Origin: Sphingomonas guangdongensis
Lineage (GTDB): Bacteria > Pseudomonadota > Alphaproteobacteria > Sphingomonadales > Sphingomonadaceae
Reading direction: 5' to 3'
Assembly: GCF_900199185.1 (NCBI RefSeq)
Contig: NZ_OBMI01000004.1
Location: 28,800 to 92,799 of the forward strand
DNA: 64,000 nucleotides
A program made the position numbers and the translations under genes. This document shows positions 44,838 through 53,894 of this stretch, piece after piece. A model generated the notes under the pieces. The model did not search any database. It had not been told where the DNA came from and saw only the letters and a list, made by a program, of their open reading frames with translations. The stretch's first letter is position 1, and the number at the start of each line of letters is the position of its first letter.

Positions 44838-45370
44838 CCGCGGCGGCGCTGCCCGATACGTTCGAGAGCGCGCGGCTGCGGATGCGGTTGCAGGAGGTGA
44901 GCGACGCCGAGGCCTTGCATGAGGCGTACGGCGACGCCGCGCTGATGACCTGGTGGTCGAGCGCGCCGCATCCGTCCGTGGAGCGCACCCGCGACTATCT
45001 GACCCGCTCGCCCGACGAGGCGCCGTTCCGCGGCTGGGTGATGATCGAGGCGGCGTCCGGCGCGGTGATCGGGACGCTCGCCGCCTACGACAAGCGCCCG
45101 GGCGTGACGGAGATCGGCTATCTGCTGATCCGCCGCTTCTGGGGTCATGGCTACGCGCGGGAGGGTGTCGAGCGGCTCGTCGCGCTGATCTTCGCGGCCG
45201 GCGCGCGCAAGGTGATCGCCGACACCGATCCCGACAACGCCGCCTCCAATGCGCTGCTCGAGCGGCTGGGCTTCACCTGCGAGGCGCGGCTGCGCGCCGA
45301 GTGGGAGACGCATATCGGCGTGCGCGACAGCCTGATGTGGGGCCTGCTGCGCGACGAGTGGCGCGGGTGA
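44834..45370 (+). CDS. GNAT-family N-acetyltransferase (RimJ-like)
   Basis: 178 residues, ATGA-coupled to the LysR gene. SARLRMRLQEVSDAEALHE starts the GNAT fold, EIGYLLIRRFWGHGYAREGV is the acetyl-CoA binding motif A region, and DNAASNALLERLGF is motif B. Such enzymes acetylate small molecules or ribosomal proteins; the substrate is unknown. Confidence 0.85.
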   Translation: MTAAALPDTFESARLRMRLQEVSDAEALHEAYGDAALMTWWSSAPHPSVERTRDYLTRSPDEAPFRGWVMIEAASGAVIGTLAAYDKRPGVTEIGYLLIRRFWGHGYAREGVERLVALIFAAGARKVIADTDPDNAASNALLERLGFTCEARLRAEWETHIGVRDSLMWGLLRDEWRG

Positions 45371-45624
45371 GCGAGCGGCCGTCGGTCGACGATCTGCCGC
45401 CGGACGTCGGCGCCGCCATGCAGCACGCGTTCGGGCCGGTGCGCCTCGCGCTGCCGCTCGCGCTCGCGGGCGTGCTCGCCGCGATCGCGCGGGCGACCTT
45501 CCTGCCCGCCCTGCCGCGCGAAGTGGCGCTGATATTGATCGCGCTCGCGCTCGGCGTCATGCTGATCGGGACGGTGCGCCGGATCCGACTGGGCTGGCAG
45601 CACGTACGACGGATGAGGAAGTAA
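45367..45624 (+). CDS. Small two-helix membrane protein
   Basis: 85 residues from a GTG at 45367 that overlaps the GNAT stop. Two hydrophobic segments (VRLALPLALAGVLAAIARATF and REVALILIALALGVMLIGTV) with a basic C-terminus (RRIRLGWQHVRRMRK). No family is recognised. The tight coupling and codon usage support a real gene at the end of the metZ operon. Confidence 0.7.
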   Translation: MSERPSVDDLPPDVGAAMQHAFGPVRLALPLALAGVLAAIARATFLPALPREVALILIALALGVMLIGTVRRIRLGWQHVRRMRK

Positions 45625-45627
45625 GCG

Positions 45628-46473
45628 ATGCAAGGACAGAGTCCCTGGGCGACCGAGCGCCACCATCACCGTCAGAGCGGCCTGTCCGACGACATCGACT
45701 ACGAGATCAAGGGTCAGGAGCTGCAGTTCGTCGAGATCGAGCTCGATCCGGGCGAGAGTGCGGTCGCGGAGGCCGGGTCGCTGGTGTGGAAGGACGCCAG
45801 CATCGAGATGACGACCGTGTTCGGCGACGGATCGGGCGACCAGGGCGGCGGGTTCATGGGCAAGCTGCTCGGCGCGGGCAAACGGCTGGTAACGGGCGAG
45901 TCGCTGTTCACCACCGTGTTCACGCATCACGGCCGCGGCAAGGCGCGGGTCGCCTTCGCTTCCCCTACGCCAGGCGCGATCATCCCGCTCAAGCTCGACA
46001 GCGTGGGCGGCACGCTGATCTGCCAGAAGGACAGCTTCCTGTGCGCGGCCAAGGGCGTGCAGATCGGCGTGCACTTCCAGCAGAAGATCATGACCGGGCT
46101 GTTCGGGGGCGAGGGCTTCATCATGCAGCGGCTGTCGGGCGACGGCTGGGTGTTCGTGCAGATGGGCGGGGCGATCGTCGAGCGGGAGCTGGCGGCGGGG
46201 CAGGAGCTCCACGTCGATACCGGCTGCCTTGCGGCCTACACGCCGTCGGTCGACTTCGACCTGGTCCGCGCCGGTGGCGTGAAGAGCATGATCTTCGGCG
46301 GCGAGGGCGCCTTCTTCGCGCGGCTGACCGGGCCGGGGAAGGTCTGGGTTCAGTCGCTGCCGTTCTCGCGTCTGGCCGGGCGGATGCTGGCCGCGGCGGG
46401 CAGCCGCGGCGGCGCGAACCGGGGCGAGGGCAGCGCGCTCGGCAGCTTCGGCGACCTGATCAGCGGGAATTGA
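45628..46473 (+). CDS. AIM24 / TIGR00266 family protein
   Basis: 281 residues. YEIKGQELQFVEIELDPGESAVAEAGSLVWKDASIEM is the family's N-terminal beta-structured repeat, with RGKARVAFASPTPGAIIPL, GGEGFIMQRLSGDGWVFVQMGG and LHVDTGCLAAYTPSVDFDL following. Members are beta-helix-like proteins of unknown biochemical function. It starts three bases after the preceding stop, so it may be co-transcribed with the metZ operon. Confidence 0.9.
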   Translation: MQGQSPWATERHHHRQSGLSDDIDYEIKGQELQFVEIELDPGESAVAEAGSLVWKDASIEMTTVFGDGSGDQGGGFMGKLLGAGKRLVTGESLFTTVFTHHGRGKARVAFASPTPGAIIPLKLDSVGGTLICQKDSFLCAAKGVQIGVHFQQKIMTGLFGGEGFIMQRLSGDGWVFVQMGGAIVERELAAGQELHVDTGCLAAYTPSVDFDLVRAGGVKSMIFGGEGAFFARLTGPGKVWVQSLPFSRLAGRMLAAAGSRGGANRGEGSALGSFGDLISGN

Positions 46474-46514
46474 AGGACGGCGGTGGCCCGACTGCGGATG
46501 TTCGGCTCTGCGAA

Positions 46515-46918
46515 TTGGCCAACGTCCGCTTTCGCCCACTTGCGGACATTCGTCTGCGGGTTAGTTACTGTTATGCCGGTCGCCTCTCCGCCACTTACGC
46601 CAAGAACACCCGCACCCCTTCGTGAAGGCGAGCGAGACTTCATCAAGGAGGCGGTTCGGCGCTTCTATGGACAAGACGCCGTCGTTCGCAACTTTGGTCC
46701 TGACCCGAACCGGCTGGAGCTTCACGTCGAGACTGACGCTGATGACGATATGAGAAAGTATGACTGCCTCGGGGTGCTGCTAACCCGCATTGATCGACAG
46801 CAGGTTAGCTTAGAAGTCACGAAGCGTAGCGCTAAGGCGCGAGGGAGTGCGAAGCTGGCCTATCGCCAAGGCGTGGTTCTTTAACGTCCGCTTTCCACCA
46901 TTAGCGGACATCGGCCAA
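46515..46918. mobile_element. 404-bp unit with terminal inverted repeats around a small gene
   Basis: TTGGCCAACGTCCGC at 46515-46529 and GCGGACATCGGCCAA at 46904-46918 are inverse at 13 of 15 positions. Each end also has an internal dyad GTCCGC/GCGGAC (46524-46548 and 46886-46910), so the ends are two related 29-base repeats in the same direction. Such repeats occur in sphingomonad spacers as I remember them. The unit has no transposase, so it is at most a nonautonomous element. No target-site duplication was identified. Confidence 0.5.
46573..46884 (+). CDS. Small hypothetical protein inside the repeat-bounded unit
   Basis: 103 residues from the ATG at 46573. A proline-rich start (VASPPLTPRTPAPLREGER) leads into a helix (FIKEAVRRFYGQDAVVRNFG) and beta-like segments (RLELHVETDADDDMRKYDCLGVLLTRI). 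It is less GC-rich than its neighbours. No family is recognised. The stop codon lies inside the right-hand repeat. Confidence 0.55.
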   Translation: MPVASPPLTPRTPAPLREGERDFIKEAVRRFYGQDAVVRNFGPDPNRLELHVETDADDDMRKYDCLGVLLTRIDRQQVSLEVTKRSAKARGSAKLAYRQGVVL

Positions 46919-46967
46919 GCTTCAGTCGGCACCGTAGCCGCGTCATCAGTTCCTGGTCGACCCGCCA

Positions 46968-48950
46968 TCACGCGTCGATCGCGTCTTCCTCCAAGCGCGC
47001 CGCGTTCTCTTGGATGAAGGCGAAGCGGTGGGCGGGGTTGGTGCCCATCAGCCGATCGACCAGGTCCTTCACGCCCGCGCGCTCCTCATACTCCTGGGGC
47101 AGGGTGATGCGGATCATGCTGCGGGTCGCCGGGTCCATGGTGGTCTCGCGGAGCTGCTGCGGGTTCATCTCGCCCAGGCCCTTGAAGCGGCTGACCTCAA
47201 CCTTCTTGCCCTTGAAGGCGGTGCGCTCGATCTCCGCGCGGTGCGCATCGTCGCGGGCGTAGAGCGACTTGGCGCCGACCGTCAGGCGGTAGAGCGGCGG
47301 CTGTGCCAGGTAGAGGTGCCCGCGCCGGACAAGATCGGGCATTTCCTGAAAGAAGAAGGTCATCAGCAGCGTCGCGATGTGGGCACCGTCGACGTCGGCG
47401 TCGGTCATGATGACGATGCGTTCGTAGCGCAGGTTGGTGACGTCGTTGTCCTTGCGCGTGCCGCAGCCGAGCGCCTGGATCAGGTCGGCGATCTCCTGGT
47501 TCGCCAGGATCTTGGCGCTGGTGGCGGAAGCGACGTTCAGGATCTTGCCGCGGATCGGCAGGATCGCCTGGGTCTTGCGGTCACGTGCCTGCTTGGCCGA
47601 GCCGCCCGCCGAGTCACCCTCGACGATGAACAGCTCGGTCCCCTCCGGCGCGTCGGCGGCGCAGTCGGTCAGCTTGCCGGGCAGGCGCAGCTTGCGGCCC
47701 GACGTCGCGGTCTTGCGCTTGACCTCGCGCTCCTGCTTGCGGCGGAGGCGATCGTCCATCCGCTCGAGCACGTAGCCGAGCAGCGCCTTGCCGCGCTCCA
47801 TGTTGTCGGAGAGGAAGTGGTCGAAGTGATCGCGCATCGCGCGCTCGACCAAGCCCGTCGCTTCCGGCGAGGTCAGGCGATCCTTGGTTTGGCTCTGGAA
47901 CTGCGGGTCGCGGATGAAGACGGACAGCATCAGCTCGCTGCCGACCATCACGTCGTCTGCGGTGATGTCCTTCGCCTTCTTCTGCCCGACCAGGTCGCCG
48001 AACGCGCGGATGCCGCGGACCAGCGCCTGGCGCAGTCCCTGCTCGTGCGTGCCGCCGTCCGGCGTCGGAATGGTGTTGCAGTACCAGCTGTAGCTGCCGT
48101 CCGACCACAAGGGCCAGGCGACCGCCCATTCGACGCGGCCGGCACCGTCGGGGAAGTCCTGCGTGCCCGAGAAGAACTCCGCGGTCGCCGCCTCGCGTCC
48201 GCCGATCTGCTCGCGCAGGTGATCGGCGAGGCCGCCGGGGAACTGGAAGACGGCCTCGGCCGGCGTCTCATCGGTGATGATCTCGGGCGAACACTTCCAC
48301 CGGATTTCGACGCCGGCGAACAGATAGGCCTTGGAGCGCGCGAGCTTGTAGAGGCGGGCGGGCTTGAAGTGCATCTCGGGCCCGAAGATCTCGTCGTCGG
48401 GCACGAAGGTGACGGACGTGCCGCGCCGGTTGGGTGCGCCGCCCAGCGCCTCCAGCGGCCCCAGCGTCTGCCCGCGTGAGAAGCGCTGGCGGTAGAGCGT
48501 CTTGTTGCGCGCGACCTCCACCACCGTGTCCTTGCTGAGCGCATTGACGACGCTGACGCCGACGCCGTGGAGGCCGCCGGAGGTGGCGTAGGCCTTGCCG
48601 GAGAACTTGCCGCCCGAGTGGAGGGTGGAGAGGATCACCTCCAGCGCCGACTTGTCGGGAAATTTCGGGTGCGGGTCGACCGGCATGCCGCGGCCGTTGT
48701 CGGTGATCGTGATGCGGTTGCCCGGCTCCAGCACGATCTCGATCCGGGTGGCGTGGCCGGCCACCGCCTCGTCCATCGAGTTGTCGAGCACTTCGGCCGC
48801 CAAGTGATGAAGCGCGCGCTCGTCGGTGCCGCCGATGTACATGCCCGGCCGCCGCCGGACCGGCTCCAGCCCCTCCAGCACCTCGATGGACGAGGCGTTG
48901 TAGTCGTTGCCGGCGGCGGCGGACGGCGAAGCGAAGAGATCGGAGGCCAT
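46968..48950 (-). CDS. parE: DNA topoisomerase IV subunit B
   Basis: 660 residues from the ATG at 48950. It has the GHKL ATPase domain (VLDNSMDEAVAGHATRI, TDNGRGMPVDPHPKFP, GGLHGVGVSVVNALS), the TOPRIM EGDSAGGSAKQARDR and DADVDGAHI, and a C-terminal KGLGEMNPQQL motif. The length and absence of a GyrB-type insertion point to ParE. It supplies ATP hydrolysis to topoisomerase IV for decatenation. parC is not in the window. Confidence 0.93.
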   Translation of the reverse strand: MASDLFASPSAAAGNDYNASSIEVLEGLEPVRRRPGMYIGGTDERALHHLAAEVLDNSMDEAVAGHATRIEIVLEPGNRITITDNGRGMPVDPHPKFPDKSALEVILSTLHSGGKFSGKAYATSGGLHGVGVSVVNALSKDTVVEVARNKTLYRQRFSRGQTLGPLEALGGAPNRRGTSVTFVPDDEIFGPEMHFKPARLYKLARSKAYLFAGVEIRWKCSPEIITDETPAEAVFQFPGGLADHLREQIGGREAATAEFFSGTQDFPDGAGRVEWAVAWPLWSDGSYSWYCNTIPTPDGGTHEQGLRQALVRGIRAFGDLVGQKKAKDITADDVMVGSELMLSVFIRDPQFQSQTKDRLTSPEATGLVERAMRDHFDHFLSDNMERGKALLGYVLERMDDRLRRKQEREVKRKTATSGRKLRLPGKLTDCAADAPEGTELFIVEGDSAGGSAKQARDRKTQAILPIRGKILNVASATSAKILANQEIADLIQALGCGTRKDNDVTNLRYERIVIMTDADVDGAHIATLLMTFFFQEMPDLVRRGHLYLAQPPLYRLTVGAKSLYARDDAHRAEIERTAFKGKKVEVSRFKGLGEMNPQQLRETTMDPATRSMIRITLPQEYEERAGVKDLVDRLMGTNPAHRFAFIQENAARLEEDAIDA

Positions 48951-49032
48951 GAGCGGAACGTATAGGGGGCGGCCGCTTGAGTGCAAATGTCGCCACGCCG
49001 TCAGACGAAGGCGCTGATGCGCCTCTGCCCGC

Positions 49033-49656
49033 TCAGATCACCGCCATGTCGACCTTGTAGTGGTGCCAAGTCATGATCGCGGCCGCGCCGCGGTAGGGGC
49101 GCCAGGGTTCGGCGATTTCGCGGGTGAGTTTCTCCGATGGGCGCTCGGCGTGGCCGAGGATGCGGCCGACCTCGATCTGGACGGCCAGGTCGCCGGCCGG
49201 CCAGATGTCCGGCCGTCCCTCGGCGAACAGCAGGTAGATTTCCGCCGACCAGCGACCGATCCCCTTCACCCGTGTCAGCGCAGCGATCGCCTCCTCGTCG
49301 TCGGCCGGCAGGTTGGCGAGGTCGAGGCGACCGCTCACCACCTCCTCGGCCAGGCTGCGGGCGTAGCCGGTCTTCTGCCGCGAGAACCCCGCTGCGCGGA
49401 ACGCCTCGTCGGGGTGACCGGCGATCGTGCGCGGATCGGTCAGGTCGCCGAGCGCCGCCGACAGCTTGGTCCACACCGACTGCGCCGCGGCGACCGACAC
49501 CTGCTGGCCAATGATGGTGCGCAGCAGAGTCGCGTAGCCCCGCTCGCTGATCCGCGGCGCGGGGTAGCCGGCGCGGGCGAGCGCGGCGGCGAATGCCGGC
49601 TCGCGCGCGGCGAGCGCATCGATATCGGTCTTCAACTGTTCGGCGGAGAGGCCCAT
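49033..49656 (-). CDS. DNA-3-methyladenine glycosylase, AlkA type
   Basis: 207 residues. The HhH-GPD fold is shown by RTIIGQQVSVAAAQSVWTKL, the hairpin LTRVKGIGRWSAEIYLLFAEGRPDIWPAGDLAVQ (residues quoted in parts) with the catalytic Asp in PAGDLA, and ERPSEKLTREIAEPWRPYRGAAAIMTWHH. It removes alkylated bases in base excision repair. It has no Ada domain. It is divergent from the ferredoxin gene. Confidence 0.92.
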   Translation of the reverse strand: MGLSAEQLKTDIDALAAREPAFAAALARAGYPAPRISERGYATLLRTIIGQQVSVAAAQSVWTKLSAALGDLTDPRTIAGHPDEAFRAAGFSRQKTGYARSLAEEVVSGRLDLANLPADDEEAIAALTRVKGIGRWSAEIYLLFAEGRPDIWPAGDLAVQIEVGRILGHAERPSEKLTREIAEPWRPYRGAAAIMTWHHYKVDMAVI

Positions 49657-49724
49657 CGGCGTGTCCTTGCCTTGTCATCGGAGAGGCGGCAAGGCGCGCT
49701 GCTCATCGAAGGAGAGTTGCTGCC

Positions 49725-50042
49725 ATGCCGACGCTGATCGTCACCACGCGCGAGGGGGAAGAGCGCGCCGTCACGGGCGAAGCGGGGCTGTCGGTGATGG
49801 AAGTCATTCGGGACAACGGTTTCGACGAGCTCCTGGCGCTGTGCGGCGGCTGCTGCAGCTGCGCGACCTGCCACGTCCATGTCGATCCGGAATTTGCCGC
49901 CAAACTGCCTCCGATGAGCGAGGACGAGGACGACCTGCTCGACAGCGCGAGCGACCGGGACGCGACGTCCCGGCTGTCGTGCCAGTTGCAGTTCACGAGT
50001 GCGCTTGACGGGATGCGGGTGCGGATCGCCGCGGAGGACTGA
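49725..50042 (+). CDS. 2Fe-2S ferredoxin (adrenodoxin-type)
   Basis: 105 residues from the ATG at 49725, with AAGGAGAG upstream. The cluster ligands are in LCGGCCSCATCHVHV (C-x5-C-x2-C) with the fourth in SRLSCQLQ. It is an electron carrier, probably serving a cytochrome P450, oxygenase or Fe-S assembly partner that is not in this window. The upstream in-frame extension is noncoding. Confidence 0.92.
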   Translation: MPTLIVTTREGEERAVTGEAGLSVMEVIRDNGFDELLALCGGCCSCATCHVHVDPEFAAKLPPMSEDEDDLLDSASDRDATSRLSCQLQFTSALDGMRVRIAAED

Positions 50043-50196
50043 GCGTTCGGGCGCGGTCGAATTGATCGCGACCGTACCCAAAGGTGCATCGCAGAAGTTG
50101 ACGTACGTTAGTGGACGTTCGTGGCGCATCCCGGCGTGGGGATCGCGCGTAGTGAGCGCGCCCGGTCGTCCGGGTTAGCCATTCAGAGGATTGTCC

Positions 50197-50754
50197 ATGA
50201 CCAAGCTTTCGTTCGGTGCCGCGCTGGCTGCGGCGGCCCTGCTCACGGCGGCCCCGGCCGTTGCCCAGTCCAACCCGCGGGTCGGCGGCGCGGCGATGTA
50301 CGCGAACAAGACCATCGTCGAGAATGCGGTGAACTCGAAGGACCACACGACCCTGGTCGCCGCGGTGAAGGCGGCGGGGCTGGTCGAGACGCTGTCCGGC
50401 CCGGGTCCGTTCACGGTCTTCGCCCCCACCAACGCCGCCTTCGCCAAGCTGCCGGCCGGCACGGTGGACACGCTGGTCAAGCCGGAGAACAAGCAGGCGC
50501 TGACCGGCATCCTGACCTATCACGTGGTCGCCGGTGCGATGAGCGCGCGCCAGATCACCGACGCGATCAAGGCGGGCGGCGGCACGGCCACGCTGACGAC
50601 CGTGCAGGGCGAGCCGCTGACCGCGCGACTGAGCGGCAAGAGCGTGATCCTGACCGACGCGAAGGGCGGCACCTCGCGGGTGACGATCGCCGACGTGCGT
50701 CAGTCGAACGGCGTGATCCACGTCGTCGATACGGTGCTGATGCCGGCAGCCTGA
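50197..50754 (+). CDS. Fasciclin-domain exported protein
   Basis: 185 residues from the ATG at 50197 (AGAGGA upstream). The signal peptide ends near TAAPAVAQS. The FAS1 domain shows SKDHTTLVAAVKAAGLVETLSGPGPFTVFAPTNAAFAKLP, TGILTYHVVAGAM and NGVIHVVDTVLMP (quoted as landmarks). FAS1 proteins mediate adhesion or bind carotenoid-type ligands in some sphingomonads and cyanobacteria. Its cell location is periplasmic or extracellular. Confidence 0.9.
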   Translation: MTKLSFGAALAAAALLTAAPAVAQSNPRVGGAAMYANKTIVENAVNSKDHTTLVAAVKAAGLVETLSGPGPFTVFAPTNAAFAKLPAGTVDTLVKPENKQALTGILTYHVVAGAMSARQITDAIKAGGGTATLTTVQGEPLTARLSGKSVILTDAKGGTSRVTIADVRQSNGVIHVVDTVLMPAA

Positions 50755-50866
50755 GTGCGGATGGGGGAGGGGCGCACCAGCGTCCCTCCCTTCCGCGACG
50801 GTCCGGCGCTGCGTCTCGCCTCAGTAGCTACCAGCTTCAGCTGCCGCTGATCGGTCGCGTTGATCG

Positions 50867-51172
50867 TCAGCGGATGTAGCCGCCCCGACGGCACATGCCC
50901 GTCAACTGGAGCACCTTCGGATGGTTGCGTCCGTGCTGTGCCGCGAAGCGCGGAACGTCGGCGCAGATCCGTCGCTGTCAGTCGCGGTCAGCGGCGGTCA
51001 AGCTAGTACCGCGCTGACGCTCGCGAGCCTGTTGCAGCCGGCGCCGACTGAGACTGTCCTCAAGCTGGCGCTGCGCACCCTGAGCGATCGCGTCGCTGTA
51101 GGGTGAGGGAATGTCCTGAGCCGTGGTGGCAGAGGCAAGGACAACGGCCATGGCGAGAAGAGAAGTGATCAT
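50867..51172 (-). pseudogene. Small exported protein gene interrupted by an in-frame TGA
   Basis: An ATG at 51172 starts MITSLLAMAVVLASATTAQDIP, a signal peptide with an A-x-A-like site, followed by SPYSDAIAQGAQRQLEDSLSRRR. A TGA at 50978-50980 ends the frame at 64 residues, but the same frame continues beyond it without a break: QRRICADVPRFAAQHG and HPKVLQLTGMCRRGGYIR, then TGA at 50867. The second part, with its two cysteines, looks like the conserved C-terminus of small exported sphingomonad proteins I recall. It is thus a nonsense mutation, a leaky stop (TGA-C context) or a sequence error. Confidence 0.65.
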
Positions 51173-51191
51173 TGCTCTACTCCGTCAAGGT

Positions 51192-51944
51192 TCAGGTCCG
51201 TCCAACCGCCACCGCGTACAGCGCGATCGCGGCGGCATTCGACACGTTGAGGCTCTCGACCTTGGGGCTGATCGGCAGCTTGGCCAATTGGTCGCAGTGC
51301 GCTTCCGTATTCGCGCGCATGCCTTCACCCTCGGCGCCGAGCACCAGCGCGACCTTGGGACTGCCGAGCGCCTGGGCGAGGGTGACGTCGGCATGACCGG
51401 TGAGCCCGATCCGCCAGTAGCCGGCCTCCGCCATCTCCTCCAGCGCGCGGGCGAGATTGACGACGCGCACCCACGGCACCGTCTCCAGCGTGCCGGACGC
51501 CGCGCGGGCGAGCGCACCCGATTCGGGCGGTGCATGGCGGTCCTGGGTGACGATCCCGAGCGCATCGAACGCGGCGGCCGAGCGCAGCACCGCGCCGACG
51601 TTGTGCGGATCGGTCACCTGGTCGAGCACCACGAGCGGGCGGGTGTCGTCGCGGCCCTGCATCAGCAGGTCGCCGAGCCACTGATCCTCCAGCGGATCGA
51701 CCTCCGCGACCAGCCCCTGGTGCGGCGCGTCCCCCGGCACCAGCCGGGCGAGATCGGCGACGTCGGCGATCGTGACCGGAATGGTGGAGGGCAGCGGCCC
51801 GAGCGCGCCGAGCGCCTCCCGCGTACCCCACACGCGCCGCACGGTGCGCTCCGGATTGGCGAGTGCGGCGGTCACCGGGTGTCGCCCCCAGAAGCGGGGG
51901 CGCGACGCGGGCGCCTGGCTCGGACGATGGCCGCGGCGGCTCAC
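51192..51944 (-). CDS. rlmB: 23S rRNA 2'-O-methyltransferase (RlmB/TrmH family)
   Basis: 250 residues. An N-terminal substrate-binding domain (RFWGRHPVTAALANPERTVRRVWG) is followed by the SPOUT knot: PLVVLDQVTDPHNVGAVLRSAAAFDALG, KVALVLGAEGEGMRANTEAHCDQLAKLPI and ESLNVSNAAAIALY. This is the RlmB type, methylating G2251 of 23S rRNA. Its ATG overlaps the stop of the upstream M28 peptidase gene. Confidence 0.92.
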   Translation of the reverse strand: MSRRGHRPSQAPASRPRFWGRHPVTAALANPERTVRRVWGTREALGALGPLPSTIPVTIADVADLARLVPGDAPHQGLVAEVDPLEDQWLGDLLMQGRDDTRPLVVLDQVTDPHNVGAVLRSAAAFDALGIVTQDRHAPPESGALARAASGTLETVPWVRVVNLARALEEMAEAGYWRIGLTGHADVTLAQALGSPKVALVLGAEGEGMRANTEAHCDQLAKLPISPKVESLNVSNAAAIALYAVAVGRT

Positions 51945-53551
51945 CGATCCTCGTCCGGATCGGGGTAGGCGAACGGATCGGTGACCTTGGGCTGCTGCGG
52001 CACCGCACGCGGCAGCGGCTGATCGGCGTTCGCCGCCTGGAGCAGCATGCCCGCGAGCACGATCGCGCCCTGGCGCATGTCGTCGGCCTTCAGGTGATCA
52101 AAGGTGTCGGCGGACGAGTGATGGACGCGGCTCTCATAGTCGAGCGGGTCCTGGATGAACTGGAACCCGGGGACGCCGACCTGCTGCATGAAGACGTGGT
52201 CGGTGCCGCCGGTGCGGCTGATCACCACGTCACGCGCGCCCATGGAGGCGAACGGCGACAGCCACTCGCGCAGCGTCGAGACGACCGCCGGATTGTTCTC
52301 CGCATAGACGCCGCGCAGCTTGCCCGAGCCGTTGTCGATGTTGAAATAGGCGGCGAGCTCGCCGTAGCCGGGCTGCGGCGTGATCGGCCAGCGGTTCGAC
52401 CAGCCCATGAAGCGGGCGAGCCCGGTCTGGCTGTTCGGTCCCGTGCCGCGGGTCGCCAGGTGGCGCTCGACATAGGCGAGGCTGCCGAGCAGGCCCTGTT
52501 CCTCGCCGTTCCAGAGCGCGAAGCGGATCGTACGCTTGGGCCTGACGCCGAGTTTCGCCAGGATGCGCGCGGCCTCCATGACCATTACGCTGCCCGCGCC
52601 GTTGTCGGCCGCGCCATCGCCCGCCACCCAGCTGTCGAGGTGGGCGCCGGCCATGACGTAGCCGGCCTTCGGGTCGGTGCCGCGGATGTCGGCCAGGATG
52701 TTGTAGGCGTTGACGTCGCTGTCGTCGAAGCGGACGTCGCTGGTGATCTCCAGCGTCGGCGCCGGGCCCACCTTGGCGATGCGGGCCAGGCGGCGGTAAT
52801 CCTCCGCCGCCAGCTGGATGCCCGGCAGCGCGGGCGTGTCGCCGCGCGCGAACAGATAGCCCTCGCCGTGGACCAGCTTGGCGTCGCGGTAGCTCTGCGT
52901 CGCATAGGCGACCGCGCCCTCCGCCTTCAGGAAGGCATCGAGCTTCTTGGCGAAATCGAGCCGCTTGACCCGGCGGTCGGCGGCCTCTGGGTCGTAGCGC
53001 GGCTGGCGGAAGCTATCGAGCTTGCCGATCTGCTCGGCGGTCAGGCGCTGGAAGGCCGCCTCGTCCGGCTCGGAGCCCGCGGTCGGGAGCGAGATCATCA
53101 CGATCTTGCCGGCCAGCTTGCCGCGCCAAGCGTCGAAGTGCCGCTCGGCACTGATCGGGGCGACGATGACGGGGGCGGTCAGCGTTCCGTTGGTGGGCGG
53201 GGTCCAGGCGATCGGGATCGCGGTCAGCTGAACGGAGCGTGGCGTGACCATGCGGACGCTGGAGCGCTCGATCGTCCAGCCGCGGCCGAACTCGAACCCC
53301 TCCTTGCGCACGTTTGTCAGGCCCCAGTCGCGGAAGCGCTGCTGCGTCCACTCCTCGGCGCGGCGCATCCCCGGCGAGTTGGTGAGCCGCGGTCCGATCA
53401 TGTCCATCATGTACTGCGCGGTGACCATCGCCTCCGACTGGTTGGTGCCCTCCTCGATGATGCGGTTGAGCTCGGTCTTGGCGACTTGGGCCGGTGCGGG
53501 CGCGGCGATGGCGAGCGCGGAGGCGGCGGCGAGGAGGTGGGTCAGGCGCAT
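51941..53551 (-). CDS. M28-family aminopeptidase-like exported protein
   Basis: 536 residues with a signal peptide ending near APAPAQV. The peptidase domain has the metal ligands in MAGAHLDSWVAGDGAADNGAG, the catalytic Glu pair in ALWNGEEQGLLGS and the late RVHHSSADTFDHL. A PA-like insert lies before it. It is probably a periplasmic zinc aminopeptidase or carboxypeptidase. It is coupled to rlmB by an ATGA overlap. Confidence 0.92.
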   Translation of the reverse strand: MRLTHLLAAASALAIAAPAPAQVAKTELNRIIEEGTNQSEAMVTAQYMMDMIGPRLTNSPGMRRAEEWTQQRFRDWGLTNVRKEGFEFGRGWTIERSSVRMVTPRSVQLTAIPIAWTPPTNGTLTAPVIVAPISAERHFDAWRGKLAGKIVMISLPTAGSEPDEAAFQRLTAEQIGKLDSFRQPRYDPEAADRRVKRLDFAKKLDAFLKAEGAVAYATQSYRDAKLVHGEGYLFARGDTPALPGIQLAAEDYRRLARIAKVGPAPTLEITSDVRFDDSDVNAYNILADIRGTDPKAGYVMAGAHLDSWVAGDGAADNGAGSVMVMEAARILAKLGVRPKRTIRFALWNGEEQGLLGSLAYVERHLATRGTGPNSQTGLARFMGWSNRWPITPQPGYGELAAYFNIDNGSGKLRGVYAENNPAVVSTLREWLSPFASMGARDVVISRTGGTDHVFMQQVGVPGFQFIQDPLDYESRVHHSSADTFDHLKADDMRQGAIVLAGMLLQAANADQPLPRAVPQQPKVTDPFAYPDPDEDR

Positions 53552-53705
53552 CAGTGTCCCCTTTGGTCAGCGCGGAAGCGTCACCTGCTATTGGCCGCGT
53601 CCGCCGGCCGCAACCCCGCGTTGACAGCGCCCGCCCGCTTCGACATAGGGCGCCCTCGCTTCGCAGGAGGCGACCGTTGCCGCATGTCCGGGAACGAGCA
53701 CCTGG

Positions 53706-53792
53706 GGACAGGTGGCCGAGTGGTTAAAGGCAGCAGACTGTAAATCTGCCCGGGTTTCCCGTACGCTGGTTCGAATCCAGCCCTGTCCACCA
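53706..53792 (+). tRNA. tRNA-Tyr (anticodon GTA)
   Basis: An 87-nt class II tRNA with long variable arm and encoded CCA. The acceptor GGACAGG pairs with CCTGTCC, and the anticodon loop CTGTAAA gives GTA. Confidence 0.96.
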
Positions 53793-53820
53793 TCTGCTGG
53801 GTCGTGTAAGGCGGACGAGC

Positions 53821-53894
53821 GCGGGTGTAGCTCAATGGTAGAGCAGAAGCCTTCCAAGCTTACGACGAGGGTTCGATTCCCTTCACCCGCTCCA
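53821..53894 (+). tRNA. tRNA-Gly (anticodon TCC)
   Basis: A 74-nt tRNA with encoded CCA. The acceptor GCGGGTG pairs with CACCCGC, and the anticodon loop reads TTCCAA with TCC. It follows tRNA-Tyr by 28 bases, so the two are probably co-transcribed. Confidence 0.96.
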
